A DNA stretch of 64,000 bases from Epichloe hybrida (Eukaryota; Ascomycota; Sordariomycetes; Hypocreales; Clavicipitaceae): positions 62,001 through 126,000 of the forward strand of contig JAFEKR010000019.1 in the NCBI GenBank assembly GCA_019022495.1. Direction: 5' to 3'. A model generated the notes under the pieces. That model was not told where the DNA came from. It did no database searches and was given only the letters and a program-made list of their open reading frames with translations. Position numbers and translations under genes: made by a program. Positions 45,665 through 57,853 of this stretch are shown here, in pieces (the first letter of the stretch is position 1; each line of letters starts with the position of its first letter).

Positions 45665-46839
45665 ATGGCTACGACGAAAAAGTGTGTCCACCAAGGCTGT
45701 GACAAGGAGTTCAGCGATCCGACCGAGGTGTGAATACCACCCTGGTCCTCCCGTTTTCCACGAAGGACAGAAAGGTATCAAGAACAAATGTCTTCCTCGC
45801 CTCCCCTTCACAATCTTGTCCAATTTTCAAGCACTCACCTGCGACCTGTAGGATGGAAATGTTGCAAGCCCCGCGTCCTCTCCTTTGACGAATTCATGAC
45901 CATCCCCCCCTGCACCACGGGCGTACATTCCACCACCGACCTGCCGCCGCCTGTGGAGGAAAAGCCCAAAGAAGACGACTCAACGCTCGCCAGGAAAATT
46001 GAAGCATTGAATACCGCTGCCGTGCCGGCCCGAGTGCCCGTGCAACCTGCTCAGTCAGCGCCGACACCCCCTCCACCCGCTCCCGAAACCGAAGACGACG
46101 ACCCCAGCCTGGAGATCGCCGATGGTTCAACATGTAGACGACGAACATGTGGACAGAAATTCACGAAGGGTGGTTCGCGAGATGACGAGAAGTGCGTTCA
46201 TCACCCTGGTGTGCCCATCTTTCATGAGGGCAGCAAAGGGTACACATGCTGCAAGAGGAGGGTATTGGAGTTTGAGCAGTTCATGAAGATTGAAGGGTGC
46301 AAGACAAAGGACAGACACCTTTTCATTGGGAGCGGGAAGAAGGAAAAGGCAGGTTCTGCAGGAGAGGAGGTTTTGACTACGGTTAGGTACGTAGCTCCCC
46401 CTCCCTCTCTCTTCCTCAAAGCCAAAAAAAAAAAAAAAAAAAAAAAAAAAAGACATTCCCCACGAAATCGCTCTAGATTCGGGTTGAATGAGCCGCTTAC
46501 ACAAGTATTGCATTGACTAGGCACGATTTTTACCAAACTGCCACGAACGTCATCGCGTCATTCTTTCTCAAGAAAATCAACAAGGAGACGGCCAAAGTGG
46601 AATTCAAAGACAAGCAGATCGTGCTCGATTTGGTCACAACCGATTCTCCACCCAAGCGGTACAGGGCGGAAGTTCCCCTGTACGGGGTCATTGACGCAGC
46701 CAAGTCGACGTCCAAGATTCTAGGAACGAAGCTCGAGGTGTCCATGGCAAAAGCAGACGGGGCATCGTGGCCTGTCCTCAGAGGCGACGAGGCTTTGACT
46801 GGAGAAATATTGCAAGTTGGACGTGCAGGCCGAGCGTAA
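45665..46839 (+). CDS. CHORD-CHORD-CS protein (Chp1/RAR1-type Hsp90 co-chaperone), frameshifted in first exon
   Basis: Exons 45665..45774, 45852..46386 and 46521..46839. The first zinc-binding CHORD starts in frame 1 (KKCVHQGCDKEFSDPTE) but continues in another frame (CEYHPGPPVFHEGQKG); the break is near 45724..45731 and looks like loss of two bases. After it the frame is clean: GWKCCKPRVLSFDEFM; a Pro-rich linker; a second CHORD (CRRRTCGQKF, CVHHPGVPIFHEGSKGYTCC, RRVLEFEQFMKIEGC); and a CS (p23-like) domain in the last exon. These proteins are known Hsp90 and Sgt1 partners. Unspliced or uncorrected, translation from 45665 would stop at the TGA just past DPTEV. The lesion may be a base error, a strain mutation or, less likely, recoding. 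The last intron holds an A28 tract (46424..46451). Confidence 0.85.
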
Positions 46840-47591
46840 ACAAAATTGGGATTATGGTGCAAAGGAATAAACAAGAGGCAGGAGTTTCTGGTTGTTGCAT
46901 GGGTGATCGGGATGTGAGTTACAAGACGGGTCAACAGCTAAAAGATCAACGGCGACGTGCTCAGCACCACTGGTCCGAACCGCCGCAACGAATTTCTGCG
47001 CAAATGCTGAAAGCGCGGCTGCTGATGACCTTCCGAGCCCGTGATGCCATGTCAGCCTTCAAGCGGACTAGATAAGCTCGCACAATATTAATAGCTGGGC
47101 TGGCGTCTGGCGCCATTCCTTTCCCCACTTTTGATTCTCGATTCTGCCACGTAAAACGGAAACGCAACCAGCCCACCAACCAACCGCGTTTTACCTCGCC
47201 GAAAAACTTGCATCCACATTGCGATAAGTGGAAGTGCGATGTCTGCTGATAAGCATCCGCGAACCCAATTCTTCAAGAGGGGCTCGCAAGTGGAATATGA
47301 ATATGAATATGAATCGGAATCTGAATCTGAAATTGAAGGCTGGAAGTGGCGTCGGCCCGCCATGTGGCCATACATATAATACGCCATGGAGTGTTTATCT
47401 TATCGGAACCGTGATGGTGGAGTGATTAAATGCTGCCACGAATCCAACATCCTTGCGACCGCTCGATCCTCTCTCTTCTTTTCTTGTCACGAATCAATTC
47501 TTGACTGCTTTCGACTTACATCTCTGTGCGACGATACGCAGAGTAAGCACCCAATTTGCCTTTCTGCAAGAACCACGAGCACGTCACGAGC
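46840..47591. other. Intergenic region
   Basis: 750 bp between two genes in the same orientation. It contains a GAATAT/GAATCTG-type simple repeat at 47293..47336. Frames at 46961..47179 and 47088..47387 (minus) are byproducts. Confidence 0.6.
47293..47336. repeat. GAATAT / GAATCT simple repeat
   Basis: Hexamer-like run of GAATAT units grading into GAATCT units. Confidence 0.85.
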
Positions 47592-48276
47592 ATGGCTGTT
47601 GAGGTATCCCACGGCCGAGGCGGGGCCGGAAACATCAACGAAGACAAGACCACCTACGTGGATGGCGAAGTCGTTCGCGCTGGTGGTGAGGGAAGTCATG
47701 GCGATGGAGCGTACAGCGCCGGGCGAGGAGGTAAAGTACCCGAAACATTGCGACTTGGGATTTGCCCTCCCAGCGTGTGAATGAATGCCTGTGGCGGTCT
47801 TATTATCAAACATGCTTGGCTTATTTGGCGCGTTGCTGTCTGTGGCCTTTCTTATCATCGGCCTTGGCGGCGCGGTCGAATACTCCGTGTCACGGAATTG
47901 ACAGCTTCCTGCTTCAGTTTGAACCACGAGCTCAAGCGAGACTCGTCCAGTCACAGACTGTCAATCGAGAATCCATGCTTGAAATCCGCGACACTGAAAT
48001 GGCAAATTGATTCTGACCTACACAGGTGCTGGAAACATTGGTGACGTCGGCCGGTCACCCACACCGCGCAAGGACCAAGACATCGTTCCCGAGGTGGCGT
48101 ACCGCGCGAGCCAGGACAACCAGGACTACCATACCGGTCGAGGCGGTGCAGGGAACGAGCATGTCGCGCCGTGTCATCGGCAGACGGCTTCACAGAAGTC
48201 AAATGAAGAAACTGGCACGCCGGTGGGGCTGGCGGACAGGCTGAAGAAGAAGCTTTTTGGCATCATCAGGAAATAG
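47592..48276 (+). CDS. PAR32-like (DUF3602) glycine-rich protein
   Basis: Exons 47592..47730 and 48026..48276, 129 aa; phase 1 is restored exactly inside the second repeat. Three GRGGAGN-type repeats mark the DUF3602/PAR32 family: HGRGGAGNI (near residue 9), AGRGGAGNI (crossing the intron) and TGRGGAGNE. Yeast Par32 is phosphorylated on TOR inhibition and inhibits ammonium transporters; other fungal members are mostly uncharacterised. The C-terminus is basic (RLKKKLFGIIRK). The intron is long for this window (295 nt). Confidence 0.85.
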
Positions 48277-49799
48277 ACATTGACAGTGACCAACGGGATT
48301 TCTCGTCTCAAGAGTTAGTCAAGGACGCCGCACATGTCCTTTTATGCACACTGTTGTACAGTGGGGTGTACATGGTTTTCTCGCAGTATCGCCATGATAT
48401 TCTCGTTTTTAGCAAATCCAATCGTTTACCAAACTGGGTGTTTGACGGAAACATCAGACAGGCTCGTCATTATGGCCAGCCTTCATGATGACACCGCCTT
48501 CAGATTCTGCTGCCTCTTGCGGCTAAACAATGATAGCTTGGGACCTTCGTGTGTGTACTCCGCACGGGGTATTATTATTACTGCGATTGACCTTTTTGGA
48601 TGCGCGAGTGAGACTCTGGTTCCCGCTTTTCTCCTTTGAGCTGGAAGGAAAAAAAAAAGGATATATCGGAGTATGTACAATTCGGTGGAACCTTCTGGTG
48701 TGTCCCGCTCCAACTTATCCTCGCTCTGAAAGCTAATGTTGGGACTTATCCCGAATTTCGATGCAGCTGCATACCGTTAGCTTAGTAGATTTTCTCTTTC
48801 AGCCGCATCGTTGTTTGAGGGACACAACATACTGTGATTCACCAACCACCTCTTTGAAATCCATCCTCGTGCGTTGTGATCAAGTCCCCCACAACGTGGA
48901 ATGGAACCCCGCCCGCTTAAGTTTCCAAGAGCCACGTTATTATGGAGATGTCATTAATTTGGAGGCCAACTCGAAAATTCGGAGAAAAGCAGGATCCAGC
49001 TTGTAATGCATAATTCTGGCTTGTAGCTGTGATATCACTTCTTCGCAGCAAACATCACAGCTTCGTATAAGTGACGAGCGGGGCCTCACTCTGTGCTGGG
49101 AGGGTCCGCCAAGAGAGGCAAGGACCTGAGATTGAACGAATTGGCCGCTGGTTCGCGTTGGGCTAAATGGCGCCTGTGAGGGAGGTCACGCCTACCTCTT
49201 CTTTTGGAGACGGGTTTGCAAATCCTTCGATTGGGGGTCAAAGAGGGGAATGAACCTTGTTGGCGGAGTCATCTTGTACATACATAATCCGCACGGATCC
49301 GTAGAGCAGAAGCTATCAGTTCAATCGCCTTTTCCTGTATGAGCATCACACACGACTTCGCATACCCATCACCACCACTAGGGAACCTAGTTGGACCAAG
49401 GTTCCATACTCGGCATTGACATCTTGAAAAAAAGAAACTGGATGTCAGTTCGAACGCGCATCATCCGTCATAGGGCTTTCAGCTACGGAGGAGTTGAGGA
49501 CATACATGTACAGTTGTACCTTTGATACCAGGGAGGACGACTTCATCAGCCGGATTACTCAGGTGGTCACATTTTTCTCACCAATCACGAGCCACCGCGG
49601 GAGAGCAACTTGGCAGGCGCGAGCCCCATAGCAGCTCCAGACTCTCAGCATGCCACCCCAGACCAGCCAGCTCAACCGTCCCGAGCTTCAAGGTCATCGA
49701 CATTGGTCGGGACTCTCTGTTCTCTCAAAAAGGTCGTTTCGCTCATTTGCAACTTCCTCATTCGAAGCAGACGATGAACGATCTTCTTCCGACGGCACC
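48277..49799. other. Intergenic region
   Basis: 1.5 kb. The motifs TACTCCGCAC (about 48557) and ATCCGCACGGATCCGTAG (about 49285) belong to the dispersed set described elsewhere. An in-frame ATG at 49650 would extend ATG22, but looks less likely. No other gene seen. Confidence 0.6.
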
Positions 49800-51702
49800 A
49801 TGAGTTCTCACAGCAGCGAGAGCGACTTGAGGCGCTTGGGCGCGCCGCATTACGCTGGCCACGATGCCCGGCCCACTAGCTCCAAGGAACTGCTCGGCTG
49901 GTACATGTATGGCTTCGCAGCAGAAGTGTATGTTGTGTGCGGAATAGGTACGTTGGACCCTATTGCTGGTGTCTTTTCGGGCGACTGAACTTGAGTCTGC
50001 TTGAAGGGACTCTGTTTGACGGCGACGGTTTCTGAACAACTCTCGCCGTGTTGATGATTGACGAAGCTTACTTTACTACGGATTATTAGGCTCCTTCATT
50101 CCCATCCTCCTGGAAACTTTGGCCAGAGAGAATGGCGTCCTCCTTTCGGATCCCACCAAGCCTTGCGGATCAAGCGATAGCAAAAGTGAAGACGATGGGC
50201 AGTGCGTTATTTATGTTGCTGGGATCGAGATCAACACCGCAAGCTTTGCCATGTACACGTTTTCGGTCAGCGTCTTACTACAAGCCTTACTAGTGGTAAG
50301 TATCAGTTGCGCCGCCGACCACGGACACTACAGGAAAAAGCTTCTTCTCTATTTTGCGTGGACCGGGGCCTTGTCGGTCATGGCCTACGTCTTCATCAGC
50401 AAGGAGACATATCTCTTGGGTGCTCTGCTCACGATTCTCTCCAATACTTCGTTTGGGGCATCATTTGTCTTGCTGAACTCTTTTTTGCCTTTACTCGTGC
50501 GCAACCATCCCGAGGTGTGGAATGCGAGGCGAGGCACGACTCCTGATATGTCAAATACCGCATCAGAATCGCGTGCCCTAGAAGACTCTGTTGCAACGTT
50601 GGAAGACGACAGTGCGAATCCTGCTTCACCCCTTCTACCGGGAGAAGATTTCACGGCTGGACTACGTCTACACAAAACACCAACTCATGCAGAAATAACG
50701 TCAACGGAGCTGCAACTATCATCTCGAATGTCCGCAAAAGGCATGGGCGTTGGCTATATCGCGGCGCTATTTGTACAATGTTTAGCAATCGGCATCCTTG
50801 TTTCGATGAAAAACACGACGTGGTCTCAGAGGGTCGTCCTTCTGGTCATTGGTTCCTGGTGGGCTGTTTTCACCATACCATCCGCGCTTTTCTTGCGGCC
50901 GAGGCCAGGCCCACCACTCGTCAATAGTGGCCGCCAAGGACCCCTTGGTTGGATACCTTATCTGACATATGCTTGGAAGTCTTTGTTTCGCACTGCCCAA
51001 CAGGCAAGACGGTTGGCAGACATCATGCTATTCCTGGCTGGCTGGTTTCTGCTTTCTGACGCGATTGCCACAACGTCGTCCACCGCGATCCTCTTTGCCA
51101 AAACTCAGCTACACATGCGTCCCTGGGCACTCGGTATGATCAACGTTATCACAACAATAGCAGGAATCATAGGCGCATTCGGCTGGCCGGGGTTGTCTCG
51201 AGCTCTGGGTTTGAAGGCACACCAGACCATTTTGGTGTGCATTGCGCTGTTCGAGCTCATTCCGCTCTATGGATTGTTGGGCTATCTGCCGTTCGTCAAG
51301 AACTGGGGGTTAATTGGTCTTCAACAACCCTGGGAGATGTATCCTCTCGCCGCAATTTATGGCCTTGTCATGGGCGGGTTGAGTAGCTACTGCCGTTCCT
51401 TGTACGGCGAGCTTATCCCTCCAGGGTCTGAGGCAGCATTCTACGCTCTGTACGCCATAACAGACAAAGGGTCAAGCGTGTTCGGTCCAACCATTGTGGG
51501 TGCCATCATTGATCGGACAGGGAGCATTCGTCCCGCGTTCTGGTTTCTGGGAGCGTTGGTTGGGTTGCCCGCACCGTTGATCTGGTTGATTGATGTAGAG
51601 AGGGGTAAAGAGGAGGGGGGGAAACTGGCCGCCAAGATTGCGGGCACCGAAGTTTGCGCAGCACAAGGACAAGGCGATGACTTGATGGAAGATGATGATT
51701 AA
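49800..51702 (+). CDS. ATG22: Atg22-family vacuolar amino acid effluxer
   Basis: Exons 49800..49947 and 50090..51702 give 586 aa. Atg22 exports amino acids from the vacuole after autophagic breakdown. The start at 49800 gives a short Ser-rich tail before [21 protein letters not shown], the first membrane segment and a family signature; an upstream ATG at 49650 is in frame but would add 50 basic, Ser-rich residues. About a dozen hydrophobic segments follow, with a hydrophilic loop (residues about 180-255). [19 protein letters not shown] and [35 protein letters not shown] are typical of the MFS-like Atg22 family. The C-terminus is acidic. A GTAAGT inside the exon (about 50297) is not needed as a splice site. 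Confidence 0.92.
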
Positions 51703-52566
51703 GTCTTAATTCCTAAGCAAGAGGGGGGAACATTATGCAAAGGCGATCCACATGCTGTATAGCGCTGTTTCTTTGTCTAGTGACAGACATGCATTTTGAC
51801 ATTTTGACATTTTGACACCACTATTGATCAACAATCCAAGATCCAAAGATGAACAGGGCACTTGATACGATGCTGAGGAGGCATTGTGTTGTCGAGCAAA
51901 TTACAACTTTGTCCGCCCACGTCCTCGCTTCTAGCTACCTCTAGTAGGAGGCTCTACTCCGTAGCACTCCGCAGACTCAAAATCCGTAGAGCGTAAGCGC
52001 AAAACCCCAGCCACCTCATTATCGATGGCCATCTGTCTGTTTGTTTGGCTTTGCCGTGCCGTGCCGTGCCGTGCCGCGCCACGCTGGATGGATGTGCGGG
52101 ATTGATGGCGAGGTTCTGGTGACTCCGCCCGCGCCGCCCCGCGCGTTTGTCAGTCACAGTGGGTTGCAGCACCCGATCAGCGCCCTTCGCCCTCCAGTTT
52201 CAGCCTTTGAAGTTTATTACGAAGTACTCCGTACGGATATTACTGGTGGCATGATACTGGTGGCATGATGCACGTTTGCTGGCTGCACCAAACCCGTTGG
52301 ACTCTTTTGCCAACTCGTCCGCCGGCCGCAGAGTGTGGGCAGCTTCGCCCAACCGCTTGTCGCGAATAGCCTCCCACTTTCCCACCCTCTCTCTCTCCCT
52401 CCCCCTCCTCCACACTTCGTTTTCTTCTTCTTCTGATTCCCCCCCCCCCCCCAAACCACGTGCGACCGTTATCCATCGAGGTGAGCGCCTAGAGAGCGCA
52501 TCTTTTCTCGCTTCGTCACCATCCTGCCGACGTCTCCTTGATACCGACCCACTCGATACACTCGAT
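51703..52566. other. Intergenic region
   Basis: 860 bp. It has a GACATTTT triplicate near 51795..51820, a (GCCGT)n run at 52053..52080, dispersed TACTCCGTA motifs at 51955..51990 and 52225..52242, and a C-run near 52440. The region 52276..52560 is pyrimidine-rich leader sequence of the BAH-PHD gene. Confidence 0.65.
52053..52080. repeat. (GCCGT)n simple repeat
   Basis: About five GCCGT units in tandem. Confidence 0.85.
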
Positions 52567-54151
52567 ATGAGCTCAAAACCTCGAAAGCGGTCCCGTCCTG
52601 TGACGGACGAGAACCGCGCCGACTGTCCTTTCACCGTGGCCTTGGTCGCCGCTCCAAGCTCCGAGGAGCGCGATCACACAACGAAGAAAAGGAAGCGCGA
52701 TGACGAGGAGGACGGTGCGTCTGTCAGCAACGGCAAAAGAGAGCTGGTTCAAATGTCGCCGTTCCAACCCCGGGGCAAATTCAAGTCCAACCAGTCCATG
52801 AATCTAGCCTATACTGTTGAGCCACGCAAGCAATGGCTGGAAATGACGCGGTACAACAGCTTTGTCCGTGAGTGCATCACCCGGTGATGGGATTCTTTCG
52901 TCGTCTCCATCCCCAGACTTTCTGGTCGCCATCGCCCGCGTGCGCACACACTTGAATTTGTTGCTCCTCAGTCTAACACCTCCGGTCAGTAAACGGCTAC
53001 AAGTACAACCATGACGAGTTTGTTCATATCGCAAACGACGATACCATCGAGCTTCAAAAGGCGACAGGAAAAAACGCGGACGGCGCAAGCTTGCTCCAGT
53101 CTGCAGACTACTGGGTCGCGAGGATCCTCGAAGTCAGGGCATCGGACGAGCATCATGTATACGCGCGTATATATTGGATGTACTCCCCAGACGAGCTGCC
53201 GGCTGGCACAGTGGATGGAACCAAGACCATCACCGGCCGTCAGCCATATCACGGACAGAACGAGCTCATAGCATCTAATCACAGTAAGGCGCGAATCGCG
53301 TTCCCTCCCAAGGCTGCTCGTGTTTGCGTCTCGGTGCTGATCTGGAAGTTACAGTGGACGTGATCAACGTTGTCAGTGTCGCCATGAAGGCAACTGTGCA
53401 CCATTGGATCGAGTCAGATGATGAGGAGGTACAGGATGCTCTATACTGGAGGCAAGCTTTCAATTGTCGAACTGCTCAGGTCTCCGTAAGTGACGATGGC
53501 CCCCTGCCATCCACGTTCCATCCACGCTGACAAGTTGTTTTGCAACAGTCTGTTGAGTTGACGTGTAAATGTCAAACCCCCGCAAATCCAGACAAGACCC
53601 TGATCGGCTGCACCAATTCGGAGTGCGACACTTGGCTACACTACGAATGTCTTCTGCACGACGTGCTAACACAGGTGTACGAACGACTGGGCAAAGACAA
53701 ACCTCACAAGCCAGACAAGACAGAAGAGTCAGCCATCAAGTTGGAAGAAAACGACACCGAGCTGCCACACCGACCACTGACGCCGAGCGAAAACAAAGAC
53801 GAAGAGCGCACGCCCTCTGCCATCGTTGTCAAGGGATCTGGGGAGAACGGGGAGCATATTTCGCTGGCCAAGAGATTCGAGAGCACGCCCAAAGCAACCA
53901 CACAAACTCCAACACGTAGACCCCGGAGCGCCATGAGCCAAAGGAGTGCCAAGTCGGCATCTACGAGGAAGCGCGGCGGGAAGAAGGGGGCGGGAGAAAA
54001 GCCGTACGAGGGGCTGTTCCAGGCATGCTTAAGGATGAACGAAGGGCCGATGGTTTGGCAGATTGCCGATTTGCGGCCAAACATTCAAGGGGGTGATCGC
54101 ACATGGACAGAACGAGCGGCTTGTCTGGTTTGCAAACACTTGATTGACTGA
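52567..54151 (+). CDS. BAH-PHD chromatin protein, EPR-1/BP1-like
   Basis: Exons 52567..52867, 52990..53283, 53355..53485 and 53549..54151, all in phase, 442 aa. The N-terminus is basic with nuclear-localisation patches (PRKRSRP; TKKRKRDDEE). A BAH domain covers about residues 100-235: GYKYNHDEFVHIANDD, DYWVARILEVRASDEHHVYARIYWMYSPDEL, then ASNHMDVINVVSV. A PHD-type zinc finger starts right after: Cys248, Cys250, Cys263, Cys268, His273 and Cys276, but the last pair (Cys434, Cys437) is 157 residues away at the C-terminus, after a Ser/Lys-rich insert. In Neurospora and Fusarium, BAH-PHD proteins of this build (EPR-1, BP1) bind H3K27-methylated chromatin and help Polycomb silencing. Orthology is inferred from the architecture. 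Confidence 0.82.
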
Positions 54152-54942
54152 GCCCATTCCGGATGCTGTCACCGGCTGGGTGCTTCGATTGTCTGGTTTG
54201 TGCTGCCTGGATTCGAAGAACGTCCGGACCTGAGACGCACGCCGACAGCACCATCGACGCTTATTGCGTCGCATTTCTTTACGACATGTTTCGACTTTGA
54301 CTTCTTTTTCCTTTTTCTGAAGCAGTATATATTTGGTCCGGGAGCATTACTCATGGCAAATGGTCGGCCGAAAGGAAGCGAGTATTTGCAAGCAAGGAAG
54401 GGATAGCTATATTGGTGAGATGCGGAGACAGCATAGGGCGCAGATCCGCCGTCGCCATCGTTTATGAATCGGGAGGGGGGGTTCCTGTTTTTTTTTTTTT
54501 TACTTTTTAAGTTTTTCTGCCTCTTTCAGAGTTTCACCTATCGTTCGTGGAGGGTTTGGGGGCGTTGCTGCTACAGTGCTGGATGCATATTTTGGGTGCA
54601 GGCAAGGCGTTGAGCTATCGGCTTGGTGGGGCCATCGACTGTCTTTTCTCGAATCTCCTTCGCTTGCGGTTGTATTTGATCTGCTATTGTTATGGTCTTG
54701 GGTAAACACCTAGGTAGTTAGTCCTTGGAAGTTGTAGAAACTTCTGTGCATATCCATGGAATGTTTCTCTCACGATGCATCTGTTGTCTTGTTCAGCAGC
54801 AAGTTATCTACGAACCAAGCTCAAGTGGGGTCATTCGACCCCGCCGCGTCAGACTCTCCAGAATGGGTCTGCCTTGCATCAACTTCAACTTCGCATCGTC
54901 ACCACCCATCTTCACCAACGTTCGAAGCCAATCCCCGCCACG
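54152..54942. other. Intergenic region
   Basis: 790 bp between two genes in the same orientation, with T-runs near 54489. No gene or RNA seen. Confidence 0.6.
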
Positions 54943-56080
54943 ATGGCTGACGTAGACCCCTTTGACTCGGCGCTGTACGTAAAACGCAATGACAATTCCT
55001 TCTAGTCCCCGACCTTTTGGCCCCCCCCCCTCCCCCTCCTTTCCAAATCTCCACGGAGTCAATCAGACCAAATCCAACTAACGCCATTTCGTTGTCCCAA
55101 AGTGACCTCCTCCGGCGCCTCAACCCCAAACACACAGCCGACCATCTCAACGCCATCATCTCGCTCGCTCCCGACCTGACCGAAGACCTTCTCTCCTCTG
55201 TCGACCAGCCACTTAGCATTCGGCGGTGCAAGCAGACCGGTCGTGAATATCTACTATGCGATTACAACCGCGACGGCGATAGTTATCGCTCCCCATGGTC
55301 GAACGAGCTCGATCCGCCGCTAGACGAAGGCGGCGTAGGCGGCGTGGGTGCTGGCGGAAGTGAAGGGGCGGGCGAGGGAGCTATCCCGAGCGAGAGAGTA
55401 CGAAAGATGGAGATCAAGGCCAACGATGCGTTTGATATATCTACAGAGATCTATACTACGAGGGCGGTGTCAGCAGTGTTTACTTTTGGAACTTGGATGA
55501 TGGGTTCGCGGGAGTGGTTCTTCTGAAGAAGTGTCAGTACTATTCTTTACCTCCCCTCTTCCCCTCCTCTCCCCATTTTTTTTTCGGTCTGTTTTGGACA
55601 AAAATGCTTTCCTTGCTGCTTTCCTCGTTCCCGAAGAGTGAGAATGATGGAAACACACGACGATGCTAACGCCCGCGGCCGAATACAGCGGCTACACCGG
55701 GCGGCACCACAGAAGGTGTCTGGGACTCGATCCACGTGTTCGAGGCCATTGAGCGCGGCCGAACCACGCACTACAAGCTCACGTCGACGGTGATATTGTC
55801 GCTCGCGACGGCTGACAACAGTCTCGGTGACATGGACCTCAGCGGCAACATGACACGCCAGGTGGAGCAGGACCTGCCGGTAGATAAGGACGACAGCCAC
55901 ATTGCCAATGTAGGCCGTCTGGTCGAGGACATGGAGCTCAAGATGCGGAATCTACTGCAGGAGGTGTACTTTGGCAAGGCCAAGGATGTGGTAGGTGACC
56001 TGCGGAGTGTGGGGAGCTTGAGTGACGGGGCGCGGGATCGTGAGGCACAGCGGGAGCTTATCGGCAGTATGCGGAGATGA
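54943..56080 (+). CDS. CAP2: F-actin capping protein beta subunit (CapZ-beta), frameshifted by a 2-nt insertion
   Basis: Exons 54943..54974, 55103..55532 and 55689..56080. With the alpha subunit it caps actin filament barbed ends. Clear family blocks: [36 protein letters not shown], then [22 protein letters not shown] and [20 protein letters not shown]. Inside exon 2 the frame is broken: residues up to NDAFD are in one frame, while the expected [16 protein letters not shown] follows only two bases out of register. The DNA reads GATATATC (55434..55441) where GATATC would keep the frame, so an extra AT is the simplest explanation. As written, translation ends at 55526. An acidic Gly-rich insert (about residues 95-120) is unusual. 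The first intron uses an AAG acceptor (55102). Confidence 0.88.
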
Positions 56081-56695
56081 TGACGATGATGATGGCTACG
56101 CGCGATTTCGATGGACTGGGGGGACCAGGAGGGCCGATGTTTGGAATCTCGCTTCTTCTAAGAGAAAGACAGTTGGACCACGAGCGTATCGGCACACGAG
56201 ATAGAGTGCCCAAGATGGGATCGACCCGGTAACCACATGCATTTCCATATGAGCTTCATTTGTTATACTGCTTTTTTCCTTTTTTTTTTTTCGTTGTGTC
56301 TTGTCCTCTCCGGGCGTCAGACTGAATGTGCACACCCCCGCTTCAGATGGGAAAGTATCGTGACCATCAATGCCGTGAAGTCCAAGCAACGATATCTCAA
56401 GTTGGCATCGCCAAGGAACTTGCGCCCCCAGTACCCTGTGCAAGAAATCTGAAAAGAGGAAATGCCGAAAGAGACACGGGCCCTCTTCTTTACTTTGTCG
56501 AATGCCTCCGGCAGTGAATAGCCGGCGTTTCTTTGGTGGACAAGGACTTTCCACCATTGAATCCAACTTGGTAATGATGGCGGTTCAAGAAGTGTAAGCC
56601 TGGTTTCTCTGCTAGACTCAAGTGCCTGGCAGGGAATCACGCACGCATGCTTTCATCGGGTACATGAATCGACAACGCCTCTACGACCAATTCGC
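56081..56695. other. Intergenic region between convergent genes
   Basis: 615 bp with a T-run near 56280. Frames at 56096..56566 and 56317..56640 (minus) are unsupported. Confidence 0.6.
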
Positions 56696-57829
56696 TCATA
56701 CAGCCCCTGGTCCCGGTCCTGGTGCAGGTTCATAGTGAGGCACCCCGAGAGCCTCTTGCAAGTCGAGGCCCCATTGCCGAACCGGCTTGTTGCCATCCCT
56801 CAGGTCTCTGTAGAAAGTACGAAGCGGCTCCGGGAGACGGCCCGCGTCCAGGAGCCCGTCCTCGTCGATGTACAGCTCCACGTACCCGATCATGGCCATG
56901 GCAAAGGCACCCATCCACCGGCCCAGATCCCGCGCATACAGGCGCAGAAACGCCTCGAGCAGAACATGGGATCTGGGAACGACAACCGGTGGCTGGCCGG
57001 GCTTGAAGACACCCGCTCCGCGACCTGGTCGCCACGGTGGGAGAACAGTCTGGTCGGACGCAAGGACAAAGGGCGAGGGCAGCTCGATGTCGCTCGGCGA
57101 CGCGAGAGACCCGTCCAGGGGTGGCAAGAACCACAGCGTCTCGGACTGCAGATAGAGACCTACTACTATGTCGGAATTCTCGATATGGAAATGGCGTGAT
57201 GGCGGCGGTGTTAGTCGTTTGCTGTGGCTGAAGATGCAAACCTCGGTGTCGTGGCATGGTGTGAGGCGCGCGAGCCGACTGAGGACCTTGGCCCCAGTAT
57301 CTATATCGTGGTCCGGAATAACAAAGTCGATTGACTTGCCGAAGCGTTAGTTCTGTATATGACATCTACTTTCATTCTAGTGGCGATCAAGGACACTTAC
57401 AGCGACGATGGATGGAACGCCGTGGACGACGAGAAGGTAATGGCCCCAAAGAACGCAGGGGATCTGGGCTGAATTGAGAGCTCGTGCAATGGAAGCAACA
57501 AATGATTCGGAAAGCTCCGCCATGCTGATATTATGTTTACTTGCAAGGCGAGTGAGTGAATCAACCGGACTTGTGCTCTTAGCACGCACAGAAGCACCTA
57601 TATGTACAGGTACAGGTTGAGATCGAGGTTGAGATAGATGCTTGTGAAGGGAGAGAAAGGAATCATGTGAGATTTGTCGTTGCTGAGAGCTGGAGTCTGG
57701 TCTGGTCTTGTATGTACGTGTACGCACATTCAGCCTGGCGCTAATTGGTGGAGGTGGAGAGGGAAGGGGCGCTTGCATCGCATCGCTTTCGAAAACTGGT
57801 CGTCTTGTTTTCTTCGGCATTCCCCCCAT
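56696..57829 (-). CDS. Nucleotidyltransferase-fold protein, fungal
   Basis: Exons complement of 57401..57829 and 56696..57334, phase 0, 355 aa. The region CVLWGHYLLVVHGVPSIVA (about 125-143) followed after the intron by SIDFVIPDHDI (about 144-154) is the G-x-ALL ... D-x-D/FVI core seen in MNT-type nucleotidyltransferases; the rest is a fungal-specific extension. An N-terminal Arg/Pro-rich, low-complexity region (1-100) precedes it. The intron ends in an AAG acceptor (57335) with ACTAAC upstream. The ATGs at 57829 and 57820 are both possible starts. The metal-binding Asp/Glu set cannot be confirmed by eye, so whether it is active is unknown. It is divergent from the 2EXR gene by 24 bp only. 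Confidence 0.7.
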
Positions 57830-57853
57830 TCACATGACTGACTACACTTGGCA

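Noticed and set aside
50290..50310. GTAAGTATCAG inside ATG22 read as an intron boundary
   Set aside because: The reading frame and membrane segment continue through it, and no matching acceptor is needed.
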